38,184 bases of DNA, from positions 1 to 38,184 of the forward strand of contig JAXGWH010000010.1 of NCBI GenBank assembly GCA_040773385.1, read 5' to 3'. Under the pieces are notes generated by a model, which saw only the letters and a list, made by a program, of their open reading frames with translations, was not told the DNA's origin and did no database searches. Position numbers and translations under genes: made by a program. Source of the stretch: Aeriscardovia sp040773385. Its GTDB lineage: Bacteria; Actinomycetota; Actinomycetes; Actinomycetales; Bifidobacteriaceae. Every line of letters begins with the position of its first letter. The first letter of the stretch is position 1. Shown here in pieces: positions 1 to 6,769 of this stretch.

Positions 1-1
1 C

Positions 2-160
2 AAGCACTGGTGCCGCCTGTACAGGATGGGAGGACCGCAGGCCCTCATCCCCCGGCGGGGCGGCAGGCCCAGGGGCTCGCGCAACCACGAGCCCGCCCGG
101 GTGCGCAGGCTCGAGGAGGAGAACGAGTACCTGCGGGCGAGGGCGGCGTACCCGGGATAA
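2..160 (+). pseudogene. IS3-family transposase OrfA, C-terminal fragment
   Basis: The frame starting at base 2 gives 52 residues and a TAA stop at 158-160. The sequence reads as the end of an IS3 OrfA: a basic stretch (RRGGRPRGSRNHEPARVRRL) followed by the leucine-zipper-like start EEENEYLRA that normally continues into OrfB contact regions. In intact relatives the zipper is longer (typically ending in a lysine-rich segment before the -1 frameshift into OrfB), so this frame probably ends early through an indel near 148-155. The N-terminal helix-turn-helix lies left of the window. Confidence 0.7.
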
Positions 161-212
161 ACCCCGATGCCCCGCGGGGAGTGGATGCTCGCGGCGGCGC
201 AAGAGCCTGACC

Positions 213-1063
213 GTGCGCTCCCTCGCAGGGCGTTTCCCACTACGCCTGTTGCTGCGGGCGGCCGGCCTGGCCCGCCCCGCCTGCTTCTATGACATCTCGC
301 ACCCCGCCCGCCTGACCCGCCCCGACCCCGGCCCGCCGGTGAGGAGGATCTGGGACCGCAGCCCCGACGGGTGCGGGCACCGGCGGACCCGCATGGCGCT
401 CGTCCATGAGTGCGGGCAGAGAGTGTCCGCCAGGAGCGTGCTCAAGGTGATGAGACGGCTGGGATTGTGCTGCCGGATCCGCGGGAAGAACCCGTGGAAG
501 CGTTACAGCTCGTACAGGGGAACGTCCTGCGGCCCCGTGCCCGACCTGCCGCACAGACACTTCCATGCGGACCGCCCCTTCATGAAACTGGGTACGGACG
601 TGACCGAGTTCAGGGTTGCCGGAGGCAAGGCGTGCCTGGCCCTCGTCTACGACATGGCCTCCAAGGAGATCGTGTGCCAAGACGCCTCCCGGCACCCTGA
701 CATGGCCCAGCAGGAGAGGATGCTCGCCCGGCTCGCCCGAAGACTGCCGGGAGGCGCGCACCCCATCCTCCACTCGGACATGGGCCGGCGTGCCGGCACC
801 CCCTATGGAGGCTCCGGCTGCGCCGCCTGGGGATCACCCAGTCCATGAGCCGCAAGGGGCGACCGCCCGGGCAACGCCGCCACCGAGCAGGTGATCCGGC
901 CGCTCTCAAGGACGAGTTCTACAAAGGACGCCGTTTTACCTCATACAAGCGGTTCAGGCAGGGCCTTGCCGGTTACATCCGCTACTGGGACACGCAGAGA
1001 AGACAGAAACAGATCGGCTGGCGCACACCCGAGGAATTCAGGAGAATGACCCTCGCCTCATGA
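213..1063 (+). pseudogene. IS3-family transposase OrfB, frameshifted
   Basis: DDE transposase (rve fold) broken into two frames: 213-848 and 845-1063. The first frame holds the HTH_21-like region (RTRMALVHECGQRVSARSVLKVMRR in part) and the first two catalytic aspartates in GTDVTEF and LHSDMG. Around 800-815 the frame is lost. The text RLRRLGITQSMSRKG resumes in the second frame, and a further pair of compensating indels around 858-905 replaces the segment that should carry the catalytic glutamate (NAATEQV is readable only in another frame). The C-terminus LKDEFYKGRRF...GWRTPEEFRRMTLAS is intact. At least three lesions make this a pseudogene. Confidence 0.85.
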
Positions 1064-1108
1064 ACGGGGTACCCTTAAAAACGATCCAACAAAACGGGCA
1101 CAGTTCAA

Positions 1109-1124
1109 TGTTTCACGTGAAACA
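1109..1124. promoter_or_regulatory. parS site 1 (16/16 match)
   Basis: Perfect TGTTTCACGTGAAACA, the ParB/Noc-type centromere palindrome. It sits between the IS3 remnant and the khpB promoter region. Confidence 0.9.
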
Positions 1125-1211
1125 ATTTCCTCTGCCGATCTGGCCACCCGGTGCTGGCCGTCCGAGTTTTCCACACATGCCGAAACGGGCGAGCAGACCC
1201 GACAAATCCGC

Positions 1212-1217
1212 TAGGAT
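1212..1217 (+). promoter_or_regulatory. Possible -10 element of the khpB-rsmG unit
   Basis: TAGGAT in a relatively A-rich spot 73 bp before the khpB start. No convincing -35 hexamer at 16-18 bp, so this is tentative. Confidence 0.3.
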
Positions 1218-1290
1218 TGGACACGTCAGCAATACGTGCGTCGGCCGGCCGGCCGACAGGGCAGGGACGCCCGGGAATGTGGAGGATGCT

Positions 1291-2223
1291 ATGACGGATC
1301 GCGACGACGAGCCATCGCTTGACGAGCTCAACGAGGAGGCCGACATCGCCGCCGACTACCTCGAGGGATTGTTGGATGCTCTGGATTTCGACGGTGATAT
1401 CGAGATGGGTGTGCGGGACGGTCGTCCGGTGGTGCAGATAGTCGCGGACGATGATTCCGACATCCGCTCGCTCATCGGCCGCAACGGTGAGGTGGTCGAG
1501 GCACTTCAGAGACTGACGCGGCTTGCCGTGCAGGAAAAGGTCGGAGAGCGCTCCCGTCTGATCCTTGATGTCGACGGTTTTCTCACCCGTCGTCGTCGCC
1601 GTCTGCGCGAGGAGGCGCTTGATGCCATCGACGAGGTCAATGAGACCGGCAAACCCGTCACCCTCGAGGACATGAACTCTTATGAGCGCAAGATCGTGCA
1701 TGACGTGGCCAGGGATGAAGGCATGCGCTCGCGCTCGCATGGTGAGGAACCGCATCGGCATGTCACCATCTATCTCTCCAAGGCCGACCGCGATGCGTTG
1801 GAGGACGAGGATTCCGACGACGAGTCTGAGGGTGATCCTGAGGATATCGACCAGAACAGTGAACCGGACTCCGGGGAGGAGACGGACATCGATATCGAAG
1901 ACGAGGACTTCTCCGACGACGAGTCTGAGGATGAGGATTCGGATGATGATTCATCCGAGGATTCTGACGAGGACCCGGACGAGAATACGGAGGAATCCGA
2001 TGAGGATGGGTCGGATGACGAGGACTCTGATTTCGATGACTCGGACGACCCGGACGATGACTTCGAGGAAGGCGATGATTCGGATAGCCCGGATGAGTCG
2101 GATGACTCGGACGACCCAGATGACGGCCAGGATGACGCGGATGACGACGAGGATGACGCAGAATCGGGCGATGACTCTGATGAAGATGACTCTGATGACG
2201 AGGACGAGGACGACGACAAGTGA
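1291..2223 (+). CDS. khpB: KhpB/Jag family RNA-binding protein with long acidic tail
   Basis: RNA-binding protein of the Jag/KhpB (SpoIIIJ-associated) family, 310 aa. Start: ATG 1291 follows GGAGG with a 5-nt spacer; a longer in-frame reading from 1060 would run through parS and the IS edge and is rejected. Domains: acidic N-terminus (1-25), KH-like domain about 30-95 with the GRNG loop at 63-66, and R3H domain about 105-162 with the RxxxH signature (ERKIVH, 132-137). Residues 171-310 are a low-complexity tail made almost only of Asp, Glu and Ser, which is unusual: relatives normally end soon after R3H. The tail would be strongly anionic and disordered. The stop overlaps the GTG of rsmG, implying coupled translation. 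In other Gram-positives KhpB acts with KhpA on sRNA/mRNA and cell-division control; that role here is inferred from family. Confidence 0.9.
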   Translation: MTDRDDEPSLDELNEEADIAADYLEGLLDALDFDGDIEMGVRDGRPVVQIVADDDSDIRSLIGRNGEVVEALQRLTRLAVQEKVGERSRLILDVDGFLTRRRRRLREEALDAIDEVNETGKPVTLEDMNSYERKIVHDVARDEGMRSRSHGEEPHRHVTIYLSKADRDALEDEDSDDESEGDPEDIDQNSEPDSGEETDIDIEDEDFSDDESEDEDSDDDSSEDSDEDPDENTEESDEDGSDDEDSDFDDSDDPDDDFEEGDDSDSPDESDDSDDPDDGQDDADDDEDDAESGDDSDEDDSDDEDEDDDK

Positions 2224-2960
2224 GCACCCCGATCTCCTCTCCTGTGACCGATTCTTCTGATTCTTCGACGGGCGGCCCAGACCAAAATCCATCGGAGGAT
2301 GCTGTTGCGAAGGATCCTTTGGAGGATTCGCCGGTCCTGGAACAGGTCCTTGGCAACGCTCTGCCCACCATGAAAATGTTTCACGTGAAACTTTCTCAGG
2401 AGGGTGTGCTTCGAGGCTTGATCGGCCCGCGGGAGGTTGACCGCATCTGGGAGCGTCATATTCTCAACTCTGCGGCACTCGCACCGTTTTTTGCAGGCTT
2501 CAAGCATCGGTGCCGGATCGAGCATCTGCGTGTGGCGGACGTAGGCAGCGGTGCCGGTTTCCCGGGTATCGTGCTCGCCGCGATGATGCAGGATGACTAT
2601 TTCACGCTCATCGAGCCGATGGAACGACGTGTCGACTGGCTTGAGGAGGTCGTCCGCGAGCTCGGCCTGAAGAACGTGCGTGTGCGGCGTTCCCAGGCCG
2701 ATGAACTGCACGGCCGAGCGCAGTTTGATGTCGTGACATGCCGGGCGGTCGCATCGATGACAAAACTGACGCCGTGGGTGATGCCGCTCGTGCATCGTGG
2801 CGGCGAGTTGATCGCCCTCAAGGGGCGGTCAGCCCAAGCGGAGATCGACAAGGCGCAGAATATTCTGCGGCGCTATCACGGTGCCAATGCTCGTGTGCAT
2901 GAGGCGCAAGTGGGCGAAGGGCTCGAGCCTACGCACGTGGTGACGGTAGACAAGCGCTGA
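2220..2960 (+). CDS. rsmG: 16S rRNA (guanine-N7) methyltransferase RsmG (GidB)
   Basis: SAM-dependent methyltransferase that makes m7G near the 530 loop of 16S rRNA (G527 in E. coli numbering). 246 aa. The GTG start at 2220 overlaps the khpB stop by 3 nt; no better in-frame start with a ribosome-binding site is seen, although the first 50 residues are a Ser/Pro/Asp-rich extension compared with typical RsmG. Motif I is GSGAGFPG at 109-116, preceded by the family motif RHILNS (79-84); the downstream acidic residue of the SAM pocket lies in LIEPMERR (130-137). A parS-like site (2377-2392) lies inside the coding sequence and is read as MFHVKL, so it lies in the nonconserved extension. Position between jag and parA is the conserved actinobacterial order. 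Confidence 0.95.
   Translation: MSTPISSPVTDSSDSSTGGPDQNPSEDAVAKDPLEDSPVLEQVLGNALPTMKMFHVKLSQEGVLRGLIGPREVDRIWERHILNSAALAPFFAGFKHRCRIEHLRVADVGSGAGFPGIVLAAMMQDDYFTLIEPMERRVDWLEEVVRELGLKNVRVRRSQADELHGRAQFDVVTCRAVASMTKLTPWVMPLVHRGGELIALKGRSAQAEIDKAQNILRRYHGANARVHEAQVGEGLEPTHVVTVDKR
2377..2392. promoter_or_regulatory. parS-like site 2 (15/16), inside rsmG
   Basis: TGTTTCACGTGAAACT; only the last base departs from the full palindrome. The 14-bp core GTTTCACGTGAAAC is intact. Confidence 0.85.
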
Positions 2961-2992
2961 CGGTGCCGACCGGTGCCGACGTGCCGTCGGAA

Positions 2993-3008
2993 CGTTTCAC
3001 GTGAAACA
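2993..3008. promoter_or_regulatory. parS-like site 3 (15/16)
   Basis: CGTTTCACGTGAAACA, first base degenerate, core palindrome intact; upstream of the parAB promoter. Confidence 0.85.
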
Positions 3009-3019
3009 TGCTGTCCCGG

Positions 3020-3028
3020 TTATCCACA
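3020..3028 (+). promoter_or_regulatory. Perfect DnaA box upstream of parA
   Basis: TTATCCACA, the strong DnaA-binding nonamer, 12 bp after a parS site and just upstream of the candidate parA -35. A lone box suggests DnaA-responsive transcription or titration rather than an origin. Confidence 0.6.
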
Positions 3029-3042
3029 ATCGATCATGTGTC

Positions 3043-3070
3043 TTGTCTGCCCTAAAGTCGCGAATACGCT
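3043..3070 (+). promoter_or_regulatory. Candidate parAB promoter
   Basis: TTGTCT (3043-3048) and TACGCT (3065-3070) with a 16-bp spacer, a reasonable sigma-70-type pair. Immediately downstream of the DnaA box and parS site 3. Confidence 0.45.
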
Positions 3071-3289
3071 GATATGTGTCATCTTCTTCGGCGGGTAATC
3101 TCGACAAAGAAGGGGCAACTGTGCAAAGATCCGATGGGGTGCATCCCTGTTGCTCAAGAACCAAACCGGCAATACTGCCACAACGTAGCCGGAGACCAGA
3201 CGATGGAACGCCTGTACGCCGACAACGCGAACGCGGACAGGTCGCCGCAAACAGGCTGGCACACGGACGACAGTAAGGAGGTCGTTACA

Positions 3290-4444
3290 GTGGAAAATGT
3301 TTCACGTGAAACATCCGACGCCGGGCGAGACCCGGAGCAGATGCCTGACGTTGACGACATCCTGCACCGTATCTTCGGTGATGACGGCAACAGCCAGGTC
3401 GGAGCCGAGCTGCTCAGCGAATCCACACGCTATGAGCATGTGATGAAGGCCGCCCTTCCAAAACCTTCGTATACCCGGGTCATCGCCGTCGCCAACCAGA
3501 AAGGCGGGGTAGGAAAGACCACCACCGCCGTCAACCTTGCCGCCGCTTTCGCGGAACGGGGCGCCAAGGTCCTCGTCCTCGACATGGACCCACAGGGCAA
3601 CGCTTCCACCGGCCTCGGTATCCGCCATCCCGAAGGCTCGCTGTCCGCCTACGACGTGCTCGAAGGGCGGGCCACCATGGCACAGGCGATCAAGAAATCC
3701 CCTCGCTTTCCGAGCATGGATGTGGTCCCTTCCACCATCGATCTTTCCGGAGCCGAACTGGAAATCGCCACATTAGACAACCGTGTCAACCTCCTTCGCG
3801 ATGCGCTCGCAGCCTACCTGAAGCAGGTTGGCAAGCGTTATGAATATGTCTTCATTGATTGCGCGCCGAGTCTCGGGCTGCTGGTGCTCAATTCCCTCAA
3901 TGCCGCCGAGGAAGTCTTGATCCCCATCCAGGCGGAATATTATGCGCTGGAAGGCTTGGGGCAGCTGATCAACACCATCCAGCTTGTTCAACAAAACTTC
4001 AACCCGTCCTTGACCATTTCGATGATGCTGGTGACGATGTTCGATCGCCGCACCTCTCTGAGTCGCGAGGTTTATGAACAGGTTCAACAGCATTACCCGA
4101 CCATTCTGCTTAAGACGGTGATTCCGAGGGCAGTGCGCGTGTCCGAGGCTCCCAGCCATGCGGAGCCGGCCATCTCGTATGCCCCGCGCTCCTCCGGTGC
4201 GGTCGCCTATAGGGAGGCGGCACTGGAGATCGCCTTGCGCGGCAATGTGCACAGTCCGACGGGCACCGCGGGTGCCACGGATGCTACGAATGCCACGGAT
4301 ACAACACGTCCATCGCGTACGGCCGGTGATGACAATGGCGCCGGCACGACGGATACTGGCACGACGAACGCCGGCACGACAGACACTGATACGACAGACA
4401 CTGATACGACAGACACTGATACGACGGAAGAAAAGAGGCAGTGA
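3290..4444 (+). CDS. parA: Chromosome-partitioning ATPase ParA (Soj)
   Basis: Deviant Walker-type ATPase that moves ParB-parS complexes on the nucleoid. 384 aa. Start: GTG 3290 follows a near-perfect AAGGAGG (3275-3281) with an 8-nt spacer. Deviant Walker A KGGVGKTT at 71-78, switch I region DMDPQGNAS at about 98-106, Walker B FIDCAPSLG near 190. The first 60 residues are variable; codons 3-8 are formed by a parS site. After the ATPase fold (about residue 318) comes a Thr/Asp/Gly-rich tail that ends in three exact 15-bp repeats (TTDTD units). The stop overlaps the parB ATG by one base (TGATG). Many relatives end near the ATPase fold, so the tail may be a lineage-specific addition. Confidence 0.95.
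   Translation: MENVSRETSDAGRDPEQMPDVDDILHRIFGDDGNSQVGAELLSESTRYEHVMKAALPKPSYTRVIAVANQKGGVGKTTTAVNLAAAFAERGAKVLVLDMDPQGNASTGLGIRHPEGSLSAYDVLEGRATMAQAIKKSPRFPSMDVVPSTIDLSGAELEIATLDNRVNLLRDALAAYLKQVGKRYEYVFIDCAPSLGLLVLNSLNAAEEVLIPIQAEYYALEGLGQLINTIQLVQQNFNPSLTISMMLVTMFDRRTSLSREVYEQVQQHYPTILLKTVIPRAVRVSEAPSHAEPAISYAPRSSGAVAYREAALEIALRGNVHSPTGTAGATDATNATDTTRPSRTAGDDNGAGTTDTGTTNAGTTDTDTTDTDTTDTDTTEEKRQ
3298..3313. promoter_or_regulatory. parS site 4 (16/16), inside parA 5' end
   Basis: Perfect TGTTTCACGTGAAACA forming codons 3-8 of parA, read as NVSRET. Only 6 bp after the start codon, so ParB bound here would sit on the translation-start region of its own operon. Confidence 0.9.
4376..4420 (+). 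repeat. Three exact 15-bp tandem repeats, parA 3' end
   Basis: Unit ACGACAGACACTGAT at 4376, 4391 and 4406, followed by 5 bases of a fourth copy. The length is a multiple of three, so copy changes keep the frame and only alter the ParA tail. Confidence 0.9.
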
Positions 4445-6414
4445 TGGCCGGACACCTTGGCAAAGGACTCGGGGCCCTGTTCCCCTCTCTGACGCCGCAA
4501 CCGACACAGAACAGACCGGATAGTGGGCAGGCGGCCGTCACAGGCGCACGGCTTACCACGCAGGACGGCCAGAAAACGCTCGCGAAGAACGGGCAGAACA
4601 GGAAGAACGGGCAGATCGCACATGACGCACATCGCGCACAGGCGTCGGATCGTCCGGTCGAAAAACAAAAGACGGAAGCGCCAGGTGCTGCTTCCACTGT
4701 CGCCGCTTCTGATGTCAGGCGTGTCTCCGGGGCAAGTGTTTCTGTCGATGGCAGGAAAATTGCCGGTAAGAAATACTCTGACAACAAGCAGCGGACCGGC
4801 CGGCAGCATCGTTCTGCAACGCCCCATATTCCCGGCTGGGATGAGATCGCCCACCCCGCCGACATATTCTTTGGCGGAGGCGGACTTGCATCGGCGCGTC
4901 CGGGGAACGTCTCCGATCGGTCGGTCAAGGACTTGGCGGACATCAGTGGTTCGACGGACAGAGAATCACGCGGATCGTCCGATCATGCGGACGACGGTAC
5001 GATGACGGGCATATCGACGTCTGATGCTCAGACCGGCATGTTGACATCAGGGGCATCGGCCGTCTCTGTGGAAAATGTTTCACGTGAAACATCGGCCTCT
5101 GCCTCCGTCCCAGATACCGTGTCTTCTTCTTCATCTTCATCTTCATCTTCATCTTCATCTTCATCTTCATCCTCATCCTCATCACCCTCCTCCTCGTCTT
5201 CCGAATCTGGATCACTGACGGTCGGGGCGAGAATTGGTACCGGAGCCTCACGCCGTCCAGATGGAGGAGGGCGTCCCCTGTCGACTGAGGAGGCAAAAAC
5301 GGGTGCCGGGACCGTGGATACGGATGCGGTGACGTCTCCTCTCAAACCGGTGAAAGGGGCGTATCTTGCCCAGATCCCGGTCGATGACATTACCCCGAAT
5401 CCAAAGCAGCCGCGTACTGTTTTCGATGACGAGGAGCTGCAGGAGCTGGCCGACTCTATTAAAGAGGTCGGCGTCCTCCAGCCTGTCGTCGTCATCAAGC
5501 ATGAACCGGATCAAAAGAACCCCGAAGAGGCGACTGGGGGATCAAAAGATCGGAACACCATCGAGGAATCGACCGTAGGGGATTCCGTCGCAAAGAGCTC
5601 TGTTGGGCGGGACTCCGCCGGACAGGAGCCTGCCGAACCGGACTCCGTTGGACGGGACTCTGTTGGACAGGATTTCGCTGGACGAGATTCTGTTGAGCAA
5701 GGCTCCGCGGTGAAAGGCGCAGCTCGCCGAAACGCGGGGGCGCACTACGAGCTTGTCATGGGCGAGAGGCGTTGGCGCGCCTCGAAGATGGCGGGTCTCA
5801 AGACGATCCCCGCCATTGTGCGTACAGCTACGAGTGAACAGTTGCTCCGTGATGCCCTGCTGGAGAATCTCCAGCGCGTCCAGCTCAACCCGCTCGAGGA
5901 GGCCGCAGCCTACCAGCAGATGATGCAAGAATTCGGCCTCACACAGCAGAAACTGTCGGAAGCGGTGTCGAAATCTCGTCCGCAGATCGCCAATACGCTG
6001 CGTCTGCTGCAGTTGCCTGCACCTGTGCAGAAACTTGTTGCTTCCGGCGTGTTGTCGGCAGGTCACGCGCGGGCACTGCTGACGCTCACGAGTCACAAGC
6101 AGATGATCGAGCTTGCCGACCGCATCGTCAAGGAAGGCCTGTCTGTGCGGTCCACGGAGGAAATTGTTGCCCTGCACGGTGGCAGAAAAGGCGCGACAAA
6201 GCGGAACAGCTCACAGCTCACCGCGGATTATTGGGCCGGCACTGGTATTCCCGAGCGGCTTGAAGACCGGCTTCAGACAAAGGTCGCCATCCGCGGCAAT
6301 GAGAAGAGGGGAAGGATCGTCATTACCTTTGCCTCGCGTGAGGATCTTGACCGTCTCACCCAGCTTCTCGCCGGTGCATCGGATCTCGATAAGGACGACG
6401 ACGGCTGGGTCTGA
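4444..6414 (+). CDS. parB: Chromosome-partitioning protein ParB (Spo0J), enlarged
   Basis: Centromere-binding CTPase-clamp protein, 656 aa, well above the usual 300-450. ATG 4444 overlaps the parA stop; GTG 4441 directly upstream is an alternative. Residues 2-12 (AGHLGKGLGAL) are the ParA-stimulating N-terminus. Residues about 13-305 are low complexity, including a poly-Ser run from a hexamer repeat and a parS site read as NVSRET. The ParB N-domain begins at about 310 (AQIPVDDITPNPKQPR). The CTP/clamp motif GERRWRA is at 440-446, separated from the preceding strand by about 78 inserted residues with eight pentapeptide repeats. The parS-reading helix-turn-helix lies at about 480-530, and the C-terminal dimer domain ends the protein. 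The key motifs look intact, so it is probably functional. It is read with parA as one operon. Confidence 0.95.
   Translation: MAGHLGKGLGALFPSLTPQPTQNRPDSGQAAVTGARLTTQDGQKTLAKNGQNRKNGQIAHDAHRAQASDRPVEKQKTEAPGAASTVAASDVRRVSGASVSVDGRKIAGKKYSDNKQRTGRQHRSATPHIPGWDEIAHPADIFFGGGGLASARPGNVSDRSVKDLADISGSTDRESRGSSDHADDGTMTGISTSDAQTGMLTSGASAVSVENVSRETSASASVPDTVSSSSSSSSSSSSSSSSSSSSSPSSSSSESGSLTVGARIGTGASRRPDGGGRPLSTEEAKTGAGTVDTDAVTSPLKPVKGAYLAQIPVDDITPNPKQPRTVFDDEELQELADSIKEVGVLQPVVVIKHEPDQKNPEEATGGSKDRNTIEESTVGDSVAKSSVGRDSAGQEPAEPDSVGRDSVGQDFAGRDSVEQGSAVKGAARRNAGAHYELVMGERRWRASKMAGLKTIPAIVRTATSEQLLRDALLENLQRVQLNPLEEAAAYQQMMQEFGLTQQKLSEAVSKSRPQIANTLRLLQLPAPVQKLVASGVLSAGHARALLTLTSHKQMIELADRIVKEGLSVRSTEEIVALHGGRKGATKRNSSQLTADYWAGTGIPERLEDRLQTKVAIRGNEKRGRIVITFASREDLDRLTQLLAGASDLDKDDDGWV
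5076..5091. promoter_or_regulatory. parS site 5 (16/16), inside parB
   Basis: Perfect palindrome read as NVSRET in the disordered N-terminal part of ParB. Its flanks (GTGGAAAA on the left, TC on the right) are the same as those of the site in parA. Confidence 0.9.
5131..5184 (+). repeat. Hexamer simple repeat TCATCT (9 units), parB
   Basis: Six exact TCATCT units (5131-5166) then TCATCC, TCATCC, TCATCA. Encodes the poly-Ser linker. Hexamer slippage changes linker length without shifting frame. Confidence 0.9.
5581..5700 (+). repeat. Eight 15-bp imperfect repeats in parB
   Basis: Units of 15 bp starting at 5581, 5596, 5611, 5626, 5641, 5656, 5671 and 5686, encoding DSVAK, SSVGR, DSAGQ, EPAEP, DSVGR, DSVGQ, DFAGR and DSVEQ. 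They lie in an insertion inside the ParB CTP-binding domain. Confidence 0.9.
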
Positions 6415-6479
6415 TTTGTGTCTGATCGTGTTTTGAACCAGATCCGGCTCATCCGGATCCGGCTCGTTCATGCGTGGAG

Positions 6480-6495
6480 TGTTTCACGTGAAACA
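6480..6495. promoter_or_regulatory. parS site 6 (16/16)
   Basis: Perfect TGTTTCACGTGAAACA downstream of parB; paired with site 7, starts 31 bp apart (about three helical turns). Confidence 0.9.
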
Positions 6496-6510
6496 ATGAA
6501 GTGCGAGACA

Positions 6511-6526
6511 TGTTTCACGTGAAACA
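6511..6526. promoter_or_regulatory. parS site 7 (16/16)
   Basis: Perfect site; 15 bp of spacer separates it from site 6, so the two lie on nearly the same helical face. Confidence 0.9.
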
Positions 6527-6592
6527 ATCTGGGGAATAATCCAGGCAGATCGATATCAGGATGGTGGGCTGCATCGATATCGACGGGTCATA

Positions 6593-6620
6593 TCTTCTGT
6601 ATCGGCTCTTCTGTATTGGC
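6593..6620. repeat. Two 14-bp direct repeats
   Basis: TCTTCTGTATCGGC at 6593 and TCTTCTGTATTGGC at 6607, followed by degenerate copies up to about 6645. Confidence 0.6.
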
Positions 6621-6769
6621 TCTTTGTGTCGTCTCTTCTGTGTCTGCATGCCGGGAGCCGCTGGATCATCTATGCTGTGAGTAAGGCGTGGAACCGCGAA
6701 ACATCAGACGTAGGGCGGAACCGGGGACGCCTCGGCAGACCGGAGCACGCCCAGTGATCAGGAGGCACA

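Larger units (their letters stand above)
1..1063 (+). mobile_element. Decayed IS3-family insertion sequence, left end outside window
   Basis: Remnant of an IS3-family element of the kind common in bifidobacteria. It carries the tail of OrfA (2-160) and a multiply frameshifted OrfB (about 213-1063). No intact transposase frame exists, so the copy should be immobile on its own. It ends about 230 bp before khpB, a place normally occupied by yidC, so it marks an insertion or rearrangement breakpoint in the origin-proximal cluster. I could not define a clear right terminal inverted repeat between 1063 and 1108. The left end lies outside the window. Confidence 0.85.
2961..3289. other. Intergenic rsmG-parA: parS, DnaA box, promoter and leader
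   Basis: No gene in these 329 bp. They hold parS site 3 (2993), a perfect DnaA box (3020), a plausible parA promoter (3043-3070) and a leader of about 210 nt before the parA GTG. An in-frame upstream extension of parA from 3074 exists but lacks a ribosome-binding site and does not look like ParA. Confidence 0.7.
6415..6769. other. Intergenic parB-amidohydrolase: two parS sites and short repeats
   Basis: 355 bp without a gene. Holds parS sites 6 and 7 (6480, 6511), two 14-bp repeats TCTTCTGTATYGGC (6593-6620) with degenerate continuations, and a TATGCT -10-like hexamer near 6671. No clear terminator after parB; CCGGATCCGG near 6453 is only a short palindrome. Confidence 0.6.

Noticed and set aside
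1682..2260. Overlapping frames on both strands through the acidic khpB tail
   Set aside because: These are by-products of the GAC/GAT/TCC repeats; none has start signals.
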